Source of the DNA: Lucinisca nassula
Taxonomy: Eukaryota > Mollusca > Bivalvia > Lucinida > Lucinidae
Length of the DNA stretch: 64,000 bases
Direction of reading: 5' to 3'
NCBI GenBank assembly: GCA_963580285.1
Contig: OY757011.1
Location: 163,399,406 to 163,463,405 of the forward strand
The notes under the pieces are model-generated. The model did not search any database. It saw only the letters and a program-made list of their open reading frames with translations, and was not told the origin of the DNA. The translations under genes were made by a program, and so were the position numbers. Below are positions 34,326 to 43,945 of the stretch, one piece after another; position 1 is the stretch's first letter; each line of letters starts with the position of its first letter.

Positions 34326-34778
34326 TGGAACCGTCTATTAAACATACCTACAGCAGTCTCCGTCGTAGGAAGAGAAAGTGTCCTTGTCGGGAACAGTCTA
34401 TTAAACATAACTACAGAAAGTGCCCTTGGTGGGAACAGTCTATTAAACAGACCTAAAGAAGTGTCCGTGCTGGGAACAGTCTATAAAGCATACCTAAAGA
34501 AGTGTCCTTGGTGGGAACAGTCCATTAAAAATACCTAAAGAAGTGTCCGTGTTGGGAACAGTCTATTAAACATAACTACAGAAAGTGTCCTTGGTGGGAA
34601 CAGTCTATTAAACATACCTAAAGAAGTATCCGTGCTGGGAGCAGTCTATTAAACATACCTAAAGAAGTGTCTATGGTGGGAACAGTCTATTAAACATACC
34701 TTAATAAGTGTCCGTGCTTGGAACAGTCTATTAAACATACTTTAAGAAGTGTCCGTGCTGGGAATAGTATATTAAACA

Positions 34779-34935
34779 CCACAGGACCATTGGTCCTGAA
34801 TCGCTCACCTGACGTCAGTCAGCCCAGCGGTTCCAGAGGAGAAGACATTTAAAAATGTTGACACACAGACACACGACAGACAAACTCTGACCACCCTATA
34901 AGCTCACCAATGAGCCTTCGGATCAGGTGAGCTAA
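34779..34935 (+). mobile_element. Core-less 157-bp Helentron-like element in satellite, copy 1
   Basis: The 5' stem-loop AGGACCATTGGTCCT is followed by GAATCGCTCACCTGA. The 3' hairpin GCTCACCAATGAGCC...GGATCAGGTGAGC is followed by TAA. Neighbouring monomers read attaaaca-taactac, and here the element sits between attaaaca and taactac, so the insertion is between A and T with no duplication and a CTAA 3' terminus. Confidence 0.8.
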
Positions 34936-35846
34936 TAACTACAAAAAGTGTCCTTGGTGGCAACAGTCTATTAAACATGGCTACAGAAAGTGTCCTTGGT
35001 GGGAACATTCTATTAAACATAGCTACAGAAAGTGTCCTTGGTGGGAACAGTCTATTAAACATAGCAACAGTTAGTGTCCATGCTTGGAACAGTCTATTAA
35101 ACATAGCTACAGAAAGTGTCCTTGGTGGGAACATTATCATGAATCCTTAAGATTTTTCTAAGTAAAAAAGTTTGTGCTCAAAAAAATAATCTTACCAGAT
35201 CTCAATAAAATCTTTGGAGTCTGGGTGAAAAATAGTGGGTTGTTCGGGGGACAGCAAGCAAACATTTTTTTATGGATGGCCTCAGCTCCGTTTTCAGGAA
35301 TGTACATTTATTTGGACTTTCCCCTACACATAACTACAGCAGTGTCTGTGATGGGAACCGTCTATTAAACATACTTACAGCAGTGTCCGTCGTAGGAAGA
35401 GAAAGTGTCCTTGTCGGGAACAGTCTATTAAACATAACTACAGAAAGTGTCCTTGGTGGTAACAGTCTATTAAACAGACCTAAAGAAGTGTCCGTGCTGG
35501 GAACAGTCTATAAAGCATACCTACTGAAGTGTCCTTGGTGGGAACAGTCCATTAAAATACCTAAAGATGTGTCCGTGTTGGGAACAGTCTATCAAACATA
35601 ACTACAGAAAGTGTCCTTGGTGGGAACAGTCTATTAAACATACCTAAAGAAGTGTCCATGCTGGGAAAAGTCTATTAAACATAACTACAGAAAGTGTCCT
35701 TGGTAGGAACAGTTTATAAAACATACCTAAAGAAGTGTCTGTGCTGGAAGCAGTCTATTAAACATACCTAAATAAGTGTCCGTGCTGGGAACAGTCTATT
35801 AAACATACTTTAAGAAGTGTCCATGCTGGGAATAGTCTATTAAACA

Positions 35847-36003
35847 CCACAGGACCATTGGTCCTGAATCGCTCACCTGACGTCAATCAGCCCAGCGGTT
35901 CCAGAGAAGAAGACATTTAAAAATGTGGACACACAGGCACACGACAGACAAACTCTGACCACCCTATAAGTTCACCAATGAGCTTTCGGCTCAGGTGAGA
36001 TAA
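35847..36003 (+). mobile_element. Core-less 157-bp element, copy 2 (co-amplified)
   Basis: Same insertion at the same monomer position one super-unit later. The 3' end is GGTGAGATAA, a c-to-a change from copy 1. It was copied with the super-unit, not inserted anew. Confidence 0.8.
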
Positions 36004-36873
36004 TAACTACAAAAAGTGTCCTTGGTGGGAACATTCTATCAAACATAGCTACAGAAAGTGTTCTTGGTGGGAACAGTCTATTAAACATAGCAACAGTAAG
36101 TGTCCATGCTTGGAACAGTCTATTAAACAGAGCTGCAGAAAGTGTCCTTGGTGGGAACATAAACATTGAATCCTTAAGATTTTTCTAAGTAAAAAAGTTT
36201 GTGCTCAAAAAAATAATCTCACCAGATCTCAATAAAATTTTTGGAGTCTGGGTGAAAAATAGTGGGTTGTTCGGGGGACAGCAAGCAAACATTTTTTTAT
36301 GGATGGCCTCAGCTCCGTTTTCAGGAATGTACACTTATTTGGTCTTTCTCCTACACATAACTACAGCAGTGTCTGTGATGGGAACCGTCTATTAAACATA
36401 CCTACAGCAGTGTCCGTCGTAGGAAGAGAAAGTGTCCTTGTCGGGAACAGTCTATTAAACATAACTACAGAAAGTGTCCTTGGTGGTAACAGTCTATTAA
36501 ACAGACCTAAAGAAGTGTCCGTGCTGGGAACAGTCTATAAAGCATACCTACTGAAGTGTCCTTGGTGGGAACAGTCCATTAAAATACCTAAAGATGTGTC
36601 CGTGTTGGGAACAGTCTATCAAACATAACTACAGAAAGTGTCCTTGGTGGGAACAGTCTATTAAACATACCTAAAGAAGTGTCCATGCTGGGAAAAGTCT
36701 ATTAAACATAACTACAGAAAGTGTCCTTGGTAGGAACAGTTTATAAAACATACCTAAAGAAGTGTCTGTGCTGGAAGCAGTCTATTAAACATACCTAAAT
36801 AAGTGTCCGTGCTGGGAACAGTCTATTAAACATACTTTAAGAAGTGTCCATGCTGGGAATAGTCTATTAAACA

Positions 36874-37030
36874 CCACAGGACCATTGGTCCTGAATCGCT
36901 CACCTGACGTCAATCAGCCCAGCGGTTCCAGAGAAGAAGACATTTAAAAATGTGGACACACAGGCACACGACAGACAAACTCTGACCACCCTATAAGTTC
37001 ACCAATGAGCTTTCGGCTCAGGTGAGATAA
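36874..37030 (+). mobile_element. Core-less 157-bp element, copy 3 (co-amplified)
   Basis: Lies exactly 1,027 bp after copy 2 and looks identical to it. Confidence 0.8.
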
Positions 37031-38344
37031 TAACTACAAAAAGTGTCCTTGGTGGGAACATTCTATCAAACATAGCTACAGAAAGTGTTCTTGGTGGGAA
37101 CAGTCTATTAAACATAGCAACAGTAAGTGTCCATGCTTGGAACAGTCTATTAAACAGAGCTGCAGAAAGTGTCCTTGGTGGGAACATAAACATTGAATCC
37201 TTAAGATTTTTCTAAGTAAAAAAGTTTGTGCTCAAAAAAATAATCTCACCAGATCTCAATAAAATTTTTGGAGTCTGGGTGAAAAATAGTGGGTTGTTCG
37301 GGGGACAGCAAGCAAACATTTTTTTATGGATGGCCTCAGCTCCGTTTTCAGGAATGTACACTTATTTGGTCTTTCTCCTACACATAACTACAGCAGTGTC
37401 TGTGATGGGAACCGTCTATTAAACATACCTACAGCAGTGTCCGTCGTAGGAAGAGAAAGTGTCCTTGTCGGGCACAGTCTATTAAACAGACCTAAAGAAG
37501 TGTCCGTGCTGGGAACAGTCTATAAAGCATACCTACAGAAGTGTCCTTGGTGGGAACAGTCCATTAAAATACCTAAAGAAGTGTCCGTGTTGGGAACAGT
37601 CTATCAAACATAACTACAGAAAGTGTCCTTGGTGGGAACAGTCTATTAAACATACCTAAAGAAGTGTCCGTGCTGGGAAAAGTCTATTAAACATAACTAC
37701 AGAAAGTGTCCTTGGTAGGAACAGTTTATAAAACATACCTAAAGAAGTGTCTGTGCTGGAAGCAGTCTATTAAACATACCTAAATAAGTGTCCGTGCTGG
37801 GAACAGTCTATTAAACATAGCTACATGAAGTGTCCATGCTGGGAACAGTCTATTAAACATAGCTACATGAAGTGTCCTTGGTGGGAACAGTCTGTTAAAA
37901 ATGACTACAGAAAGTGTCCTTGGTGGGAACATTCTATTAAACATAGCTACAGAAAGTGTCCTTGGTGGGAACAGTTTATTAAACATACGTATAGAAAGAG
38001 TCCTTGTTGGAAACAGTCTATTAAACATATATACAGAAGTGTCCGTGCTGGAAACAGCCTATTAAACATAGCTGCAAAAAGTGTCCTTAGTGGGAACAGT
38101 CTGTTAAAAATGGCTACAGAAAGTGTCCTTGGTGGGAACATTCTATTAAACATAGCTACAGAAAGTGTCCTTGGTGGGAACAGTTTATTAAAAATACGTA
38201 TAGAAAGAGACCTTGTTGGAAACAGTCTATTAAACATATATACAGAAGTGTCCGTGCTGGAAACAGCCTATTAAACATAGCTACAAAAAGTGTCCATGCT
38301 GGGAACAGTCTATTAAACATAGCTACAGAAAGTGTGCTTGGTGT

Positions 38345-39078
38345 CTAGTTTGCTTTAAATCATGTGTATTAAATAAGGCTAAAAGGGATGCCCTTTGAGA
38401 ACCATGAACCATGAACGCATTCAAAAACGAAAATAGCAGAATCCATTTGTTGTTTGGGCCAGACAAGCTTGTTTCGGCCATCAAGGCCTCATCAGCAGCC
38501 CTAAAATAAATGCTGAAAACGAGTATCAGCGGTTACGAGTATCAGCGTAAAACGTGGAAAATGACGTTGAAAGTTGACGTTACGTCAGAAGAAATTTCCA
38601 GTTTAATTTAACGTCATGCGGCAAATTTTGTTTACGGGTTATTTTGCTCCAGACAAGTGGAAAGTGCATGGATTTGTTTGCGGTTTGTAGCCTGCTTCCA
38701 CAATAGAATAATTTTTGTCTTTTAGTCAGAATGTTTCTTTTGTAAGGACTAATTGATTTTTAATTAGCTGGGTTAAATGCTTCTTTAAATGGACATTTTA
38801 ATGACTCCTTTGATATTCATTTGGGATCACGATACGATAAAAAACATCCCTTCGAATTCAACGTTGTTCTTCTTCTTTGTCCTGATGCAAAATAAATAGA
38901 TGACTGACGGATGTTTTTAAGGTAACCGGGCGCCAAGGCACATAGGGGCTACCCCCAGTTCGCCAGCTGGGATTAGTTGGAGGTACTGCTCTTTTCCCTA
39001 GGCTGCCAATATGCTGACTCCTGTCTGCTTGACAGTTATCAGCTAGCCGATTGGGAGTTAGGTGACTTCATTCGCGGA
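38345..39078 (-). repeat. Right arm, proximal part
   Basis: Reverse complement of 21380-22100 of the left arm, starting tctagtttgctttaaatcat and ending at ggtgacttcattcgcgga, where the 3.26-kb insertion begins. It contains a small gttcatg duplication not present on the left (38400-38412). Confidence 0.85.
38456..38501 (-). ncRNA. Type I hammerhead ribozyme pointing into satellite array R
   Basis: Minus strand: stem I GGGCTG, CTGATGA, stem II GGCC-ttgat-GGCC, GAAA, CAAGCTTG, TC, stem I TGGCCC. It is identical to the left-arm copy except for one stem I base, which still forms a G-U pair. The core is intact. It lies about 110 bp from the last satellite monomer, on the strand that reads into the array. 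Confidence 0.9.
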
Positions 39079-39847
39079 TTGTTGTTGTTTTCCAGTTTCC
39101 CCGTGTCGCGGGTCGTCAGCTGGTGGGGTCCCAGGGAACGAATCCATGCTGGCACTACACCGTAGCCGTTCGGTGGTACCCCTATTCCCCGTTGCCGGTC
39201 AACAGGGAGACCATCGCTCGGCTCCAGTCCCGTCCGTCCATGTTTGTCGTCTCACGTCTCAGTTGTCTCCGAGCCCACGGGCATCCCCTTGCCCTGTAGC
39301 CAATCGCCGAGCTCCGTCCTGAGAGGTTTGTGAAACGGTTCCGTGACCTTTCCAGGTCTCGGTAGGGCTTATATTTTGTCTTCCCGTTTGCTTCAGGAGT
39401 ACATGTGTCCTGTCGCTAAAGGGCATCTTTAAATGTAGGAGTTTCTGGGCTAGGCGTGCTTCATATTTCAAGGGCTGTGGATATGTTGCACAGTTCCAAT
39501 GTGAGCCTTTGTTTTTGTGCAACATAGTTTAGTTGTAGTAATTTGGAACTCCATTCTAAAGGTTTGGCTGCGTGATTGCACTGCGTTTAAGTTATAGCAG
39601 TGCTGTGCCTTGGGTTTTTGCGGTTTGCCGCAAAGGGGTGTGGGTTGTTTTGTGTAACAGGGTAGGCTCCGAGTTTGAACTTATCATTAAGGGGATCGTT
39701 TAGCAGTTAATTTTGTTTGAAAGTTTCATTGCGATTTGGAAGACGTTTCTAAAGATTGCTATACACGTTTCCATGTTACGTGTTATGCACCTTATATTCA
39801 ATCAGGGGATTCGAGACAAAGTTTTTTAGCCATTTTGTGGTGCTTAT

Positions 39848-40282
39848 TTGCACAACAAAATTGTAGAGTCCATCCATTTCTCTCTTCTAGCTTGTAGCTT
39901 TAGCCGCATCTACACCTTCACGCCAGCACCATGTCTATGGATGTCGTCTACGCTTTTTGTATCAATTTTGATATTGGTATTTTTGTTTTTTATTTTTTTT
40001 TGTTTGATTTTTGCATATTATTGTAACGTATGTACATTTTTACATTATTTGGTCTGTGCCCCCAGCTTATTGAGTATATATGCGGGCGGATGTGCTCGCC
40101 CCGCCACGGACCTGTCGTGTTTGTTTTTCTTGTGCTTTAAAGATGGTGTTGTCCGTTTTGGGGCAAGCCCACCCGCTCTCTTATGCTGGGTAGGACAGTT
40201 TTTGTACCTGCAAGGTTGTGCTTGTAGATTATATTTTGTGATTTTTGTTTATTCTGTACATACAACATATAGTATAGTGTGA
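39848..40282 (+). CDS. Unrecognised hydrophobic frame, 144 codons, doubtful
   Basis: The frame has a strongly hydrophobic segment (residues about 35-65, LFVSILILVFLFFIFFCLIF) that would pass for a membrane helix, then a cysteine-rich C-terminal half. The hydrophobicity follows from a T-rich stretch, no family is recognised, and there is no support for expression. It may be non-coding sequence of the insertion. Confidence 0.15.
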   Translation: MHNKIVESIHFSLLACSFSRIYTFTPAPCLWMSSTLFVSILILVFLFFIFFCLIFAYYCNVCTFLHYLVCAPSLLSIYAGGCARPATDLSCLFFLCFKDGVVRFGASPPALLCWVGQFLYLQGCACRLYFVIFVYSVHTTYSIV

Positions 40283-40719
40283 CGGCCTCCGCCGTCTCGT
40301 GCCCAAGTTCGTGTATATTTTAGTTTGTGGGTAACCTCTATCGCGGAGGATGTGGAAGTAGGTCAATCTCCTTTTCTGCATTTTTTTGTTAAAGTTAGGA
40401 AAATGTGGTGCCCTCCTCCACGTATGATGTCATATTCTGTGGGACCGTAAGTGGGTCATTCTGAGTCGCCATGTTTACATGTCATTATCGCATCCTACTT
40501 GAAGGAAGGCACCATAGGAGGAATTGTATTCCTACCTTGTCGTTTGAGGGCCCGAGATATAGTGTGTCGATCTCGTTAGCAATGCAGTTAGTACAAATTC
40601 ATAGGTCGCTTACAAGCGTCCGCCTGCGCATGTGCGCAGTCGAGCACTCCTATGCGATCTTGTTTTTATGTGTCATATTTACAGTTAACAATGTTTGAAA
40701 TCGCTTTTTGGGAACTAAA

Positions 40720-40750
40720 CTCTTCTTCTTCTTCTTCTTCTTCTTCTTCT
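40720..40750 (+). repeat. (TTC)n microsatellite
   Basis: About ten TTC triplets ending ttctatctcc. Confidence 0.95.
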
Positions 40751-41008
40751 ATCTCCAGATTTTTGATCTCTCTTTTCCTATACTAACCTCTCTACGGGAT
40801 TCCTACTCTACAACTATTCTACAACTATCGCTTTATCTACCTAATTGAGCATTGCGTGGGTGGATGTATGTTGTTTTAGTTTTGCGTGGGTGGTTGTGTG
40901 TTGATGCCCTCCTTCAGGGTCGCGCTAAGTCATGCCCTAGTTAGTTAGTTTATTTCCCTTATCTGTATAAATATATGGTCGTCTTGACCGTCCGTTTTAA
41001 TTACGGTC

Positions 41009-41288
41009 ATGGCGCGATTTGCTGGTTTTTTTGGTGATTCTTATGTTAAACGACAAGGGCAGTACCGAGGGCTGTTTGATGTACCCGGCGAGGTTCGGTT
41101 TTTCGGCCTTGGTGGTATGCGCGTGGCGAGCTATGATGTTGACTTGTGGGACAGCGTTTCATATTTTCCGAAGGCAAAGTTGGGACAGCGATGGCCGCCT
41201 CCACAGGCACTATTATAGGAACCGTATTCATTTGTCAAGAGAGGGACAGAAGCAATATCATGTGTGCTTAGAGAGAGCCTTCCTGTGA
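41009..41288 (+). pseudogene. SGNH-hydrolase-like relic, retroelement-associated type
   Basis: The first frame (41009-41218) has FFGDSYVKR, where GDS (residues 9-11) matches block I with the nucleophile serine, and FFGLGGMRV, matching the glycine of block II. A frame change near 41180 leads to RNRIHLSREGQKQY, matching block V (D-x-x-H-L-S-x-x-G) but with N for the catalytic D. Block III (GxND) is missing, so the domain is internally deleted and dead. SGNH/GDSL-like domains of this style are known in ORF1 of some CR1-like LINEs and in DIRS/Ngaro-type elements of invertebrates. Confidence 0.6.
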
Positions 41289-41499
41289 TTTTTCTGCTAG
41301 TCAGGTGTTTATAAAAGGGTCCTTTTGTGGCCCCCAGATCATTCCGTTTGGGTAACCTTATAATGTACATCCTTTATTCGAAAGCGAAAAAAAAAAAAAG
41401 AAAAACAAAGAGATGTGATAAGGCCTATTGTTTCTTATTTCTGTCCCACTAATCTATGTGCATTCCTGAAGGAGAGCCTTTTGTTTGCTAGTGTGTTGG

Positions 41500-41990
41500 T
41501 GTGCCGTTCTCCTTTGGGTTGTGTGGCTCTCGATCAGCCAGGATTTTGACGCAACGCTGCTCAGTGCCAAAGTCCTAAGACCGCAAACCCCAGCGTTACA
41601 TCTCGTCCTGATTTCCCGTTTGCCTTCCCTCCTCCGGAGAGGCCGGGCGATGGATTTTCCTTGTGGTGGATCCATGCCCAGTTCCGGCGTGTTCTCGTGT
41701 GATCCCATTTCGGGCAGTGTGGCTCCCGATCAGCTAGGATTTTGGTGCAGCGCTCATAAGTGCAAAGCCAGTGGGCCGCAACCACAACGCTACACCTCGT
41801 CTTAACCTCTCGCTTGCCACACCCCTTTGGAGGGTGGGTCGGGGCTATGGATTTTCCTTGTGGTGGGTCCATGCCCCGTTCTGTTATGGTCTTCTCACAG
41901 TGATCCAGGGATCGCTGTCACCGTTAGGCACTCCTAAGTGCAAAGCCGAGGCCGCAAACCACAGTGCCTACCGTTGACTTTGTTCCCCTT
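41500..41990 (+). repeat. GC-rich tandem repeat, about 2.5 units of 190 bp
   Basis: Recurring blocks are gtggctctcgatcagc/gtggctcccgatcagct, gtgcaaagcc and gatggattttccttgtggtg (41650 and 41850). Units are diverged. Such repeats near one end could be the split direct repeats of a Ngaro-like element, but I cannot match them to the other end. Confidence 0.7.
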
Positions 41991-42342
41991 TTTGCCGTGA
42001 GACGGCCGCCCTTTGATCACTACGCTCCTGTTTGGTTGGTAGCGTCTAAGGTGCGGTTAAATCATTTATTGTTTCTGAAATCGGGTCTGTAACGGTTTTG
42101 GTTTCAGGCATGCTTGTGTGTAACCTCGTACGGGGTGTGTCTCTCGTAACAGTGCAATAAATTTAGTCTGCGCCCTTAGCTTTCCCCTATATTTTGTCCA
42201 GGTAGTTTGTTTTCTCAAAGAAATTGAAAACCGCTTCCCTCATTTCCTGTGACATTAGATTGAGCAAAGAAATCGCGTTTATCTCCCCTTGGTATCCTAG
42301 TGCTGTCAGTTTTAGTTCCCTCCTAGCGGGGCCGTTCGCGGA

Positions 42343-42626
42343 GGACCGCAACTTACTATTAGTATCAAAATAATTTCAACTATGAAAAGGTTCATTACCA
42401 GCAAATATTTTGTCACCAATACAAACTGGAATAGATTCATAAAACTTTATGTTAGGCATATTTTTATGTATTTTTTAATTGAAATCCTTTAATCAAAATT
42501 AAAGTGATTAACCAAACTATTGCAAAATATGCAGAGTGTTGATGTTTTTTGTTTGTTTTGATTTGTTACGCCCCTTGAAAGTCTTATAAATAACTTAGTA
42601 TGACACGCCAACTATTCAACAAAAAT
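42343..42626 (-). repeat. Right arm, distal part
   Basis: Continues the arm after the insertion: gaccgcaacttactattagt to tatgacacgccaactattca, the reverse complement of 21110-21378. Arm similarity ends near 42626. Confidence 0.85.
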
Positions 42627-42794
42627 GCGAGGCGTTATCAAATTTCATAACAGTCATAAAAATAAATAACTTTCAATAAACGACGACTGTTATTCGCTTG
42701 ACCCAAATGAATAGAATAGAACACGATACATTTAAATTAATATGCAAAGATAACCCAAATTTTACGGTTTTCTGTATCTACAACTGCTAATTTC

Positions 42795-42880
42795 CAGTGT
42801 CCCCACCACGGACACTTTGTTCCGGCGAACGACTGTTCCCACGAGCGACATCATGTTGTGTGTTGCAAATATACCCTACT
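42795..42880 (+). repeat. Diverged copy of the arm terminal module
   Basis: gtgtccccaccacggacact, then gactgttcccacgagcgaca, then tgtgtgttgcaaatata. It parallels 20997-21100 in position, outside the arm, and resembles satellite monomer halves. Confidence 0.6.
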
Positions 42881-43050
42881 CGATTGAAGGTTATTCTACT
42901 TTTAGCTCTGGTGGCAATTTTGTTCAACCTAGTGGAGCCATTTAACAATTTTGGCAAAGGGGAATCAGAGGAACATTTTTGTGAAACTATTTTGAAATCT
43001 GGCCATTGGCCAAGAAGAGGATGTCATTTAACAGTTTTTTTCTATTTTTA

Positions 43051-43090
43051 CTGTCACGCGGGAGACCGGGGTTAGATTCCCCGAAAGGGA
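43051..43090 (+). pseudogene. 3' half of a tRNA-Asp(GTC)-like sequence
   Basis: Starts at the anticodon loop (CTGTCAC), continues through the anticodon stem strand GCGGG, the variable loop AGACC, and a T arm with paired GGGG...CCCC around TTAGATT. The 5' half with D arm and first anticodon strand is absent. It matches the metazoan tRNA-Asp 3' half closely, with an A for C in the T loop. Confidence 0.7.
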
Positions 43091-43101
43091 ACTTTTGTTT
43101 T

Positions 43102-43257
43102 AGAAGCCTCCATGGTATAGTACTTATGCTACTCCCCTTGCAAACCAGGGGTCGCAGGATCAATCCCGGGCTTCTCCAGACTTTTGGACGAGTCTTTAAA
43201 CCGAGGCCCCGTCTCCATATGACCATTGCTGTTGGTGAGATGTAAAAGTCAAACACT
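43102..43257 (+). mobile_element. tRNA-derived SINE family S3, second copy
   Basis: Head AGAAGCC...GGGCTTCT (43102-43176) with GGATCAATCCC as a mutated B box, then the body gacgagtctttaaaccgagg and tail gatgtaaaagtcaaacactc. Collinear with 16793-16961. Confidence 0.85.
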
Positions 43258-43317
43258 CACTCTCTATTTTTAGATCTGGCATTCATTTTGGGCAACTGAG
43301 GGGAACATTTTGGTAAA

Positions 43318-43606
43318 TTTGTTTTGTTTGATTCGAGGTTAAACATCCCTGTCAACACTATATAGGTCATTTTGAAGACATTGCTTCCAATTTTGTGGGA
43401 CTTTAACCCGACACTGAGATGAAATGACATCTCAAGCCCTATCGCCCAATGAAACCAATAGGGTTTATATGCATATATACGACTCGCACCATTTTGCTTG
43501 GGCAGGCTTAGCGCCTCTAAGCCGTTTACGAGTAGTTTCAGCCCTATGTGTGGAAGCATCATGCAGCCCAATCGATTTCTTCAAGCCCCGATTGGCGGGG
43601 CGTGCA
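43318..43606 (-). mobile_element. SINE-like family X copy with 11-bp target duplication
   Basis: ATTTTGGTAAA flanks it at 43307-43317 and 43607-43617. Starts tgttttgtttgattcgaggt, ends aagccccgattggcgggg. It splits a T4 unit. Confidence 0.9.
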
Positions 43607-43821
43607 ATTTTGGTAAAAAGGCAGGTGAGGAACAGTTTTGTGAAATTATTTTGAAATCAGGCCATTGGCCAAGATGTCGTTTAAAGGTTTTTTTTTTTTC
43701 CATTTTTCACTCTGGTCGCCATTGTGTTCAGCTGAGCGTAATCATTTTATCAATTTTGGTAAACATCACGTGAACACGCCAATATAATTTTGACTATTTC
43801 TGCTCTAAAATATAGAAATAA

Positions 43822-43945
43822 GAACAAGAGCTGTCGCATGACAGCATAGCTCGCCTGTCTCGCGCCTTCAAGATATAAGGTAAAATTACTGAACCATGAA
43901 ATATAGGTCACTCACCTAGATATATTTTGAGGTCAGTTCACATGG
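43822..43945 (+). mobile_element. 5' end of tandem-core element L (GCTCGCC motif)
   Basis: ACAAGAGCTGTCGCATGACA then gcatagctcgcctg: a perfect GCTGTC-gcat-GACAGC stem-loop followed by the motif GCTCGCC. This is the same layout as the other tandem-core elements with a different sequence. It is interrupted by a family X copy; the 3' end was not found. Confidence 0.65.

Larger units (their letters stand above)
34326..38344 (-). repeat. Satellite array R: inverted, with 1,027-bp tandem super-units
   Basis: The same 42-bp monomer family as array L but on the opposite strand. From 34328 to about 37410 there are three super-units with a period of 1,027 bp (gaaccgtctattaaacata recurs near 34328, 35357, 36384 and 37411); copies two and three look nearly identical, copy one is more diverged. 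Each super-unit holds diverged monomers, a 157-bp mobile-element insertion and about 150 bp of non-satellite DNA (aaagtttgtgctcaaaaaaa...ttcaggaatgtacat). The last part, 37800-38344, has the A-F order of array L. Confidence 0.92.
39079..42334 (+). mobile_element. 3.26-kb insertion in the right arm with 8-bp flanking repeat
   Basis: TTCGCGGA occurs at 39071-39078 and 42335-42342, and the uninterrupted left arm has it once. The insertion has no terminal inverted repeats. It contains an SGNH-hydrolase-like relic (41009-41288), a T-rich stretch with a hydrophobic frame (39848-40282), a (TTC)n run and two and a half copies of a roughly 190-bp GC-rich repeat (41500-41990). Candidate classes are a tyrosine-recombinase retroelement (DIRS/Ngaro-like, which often carry such hydrolase domains) or a LINE fragment. 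No RT or recombinase motif was seen. Confidence 0.75.
42900..43790 (+). repeat. Tandem core type T4, interrupted by SINEs
   Basis: Units at 42900-43050, 43258-43317 and 43607-43790 show tagctctggtggc, gaaactattttgaaatct and gccattggcca landmarks. The pieces become one array if the SINE insertions are removed. Confidence 0.65.

Noticed and set aside
34314..38274. Frames in array R such as 37825-38274 and the repeated 109-codon frame at 35272 and 36299
   Set aside because: Same satellite on the other strand; repetition of the frames follows the 1,027-bp super-unit.
40720..41000. Promoter or first exon of a host gene near the TTC run
   Set aside because: No core promoter, splice-consistent frame or family motif; it lies inside a mobile insertion.
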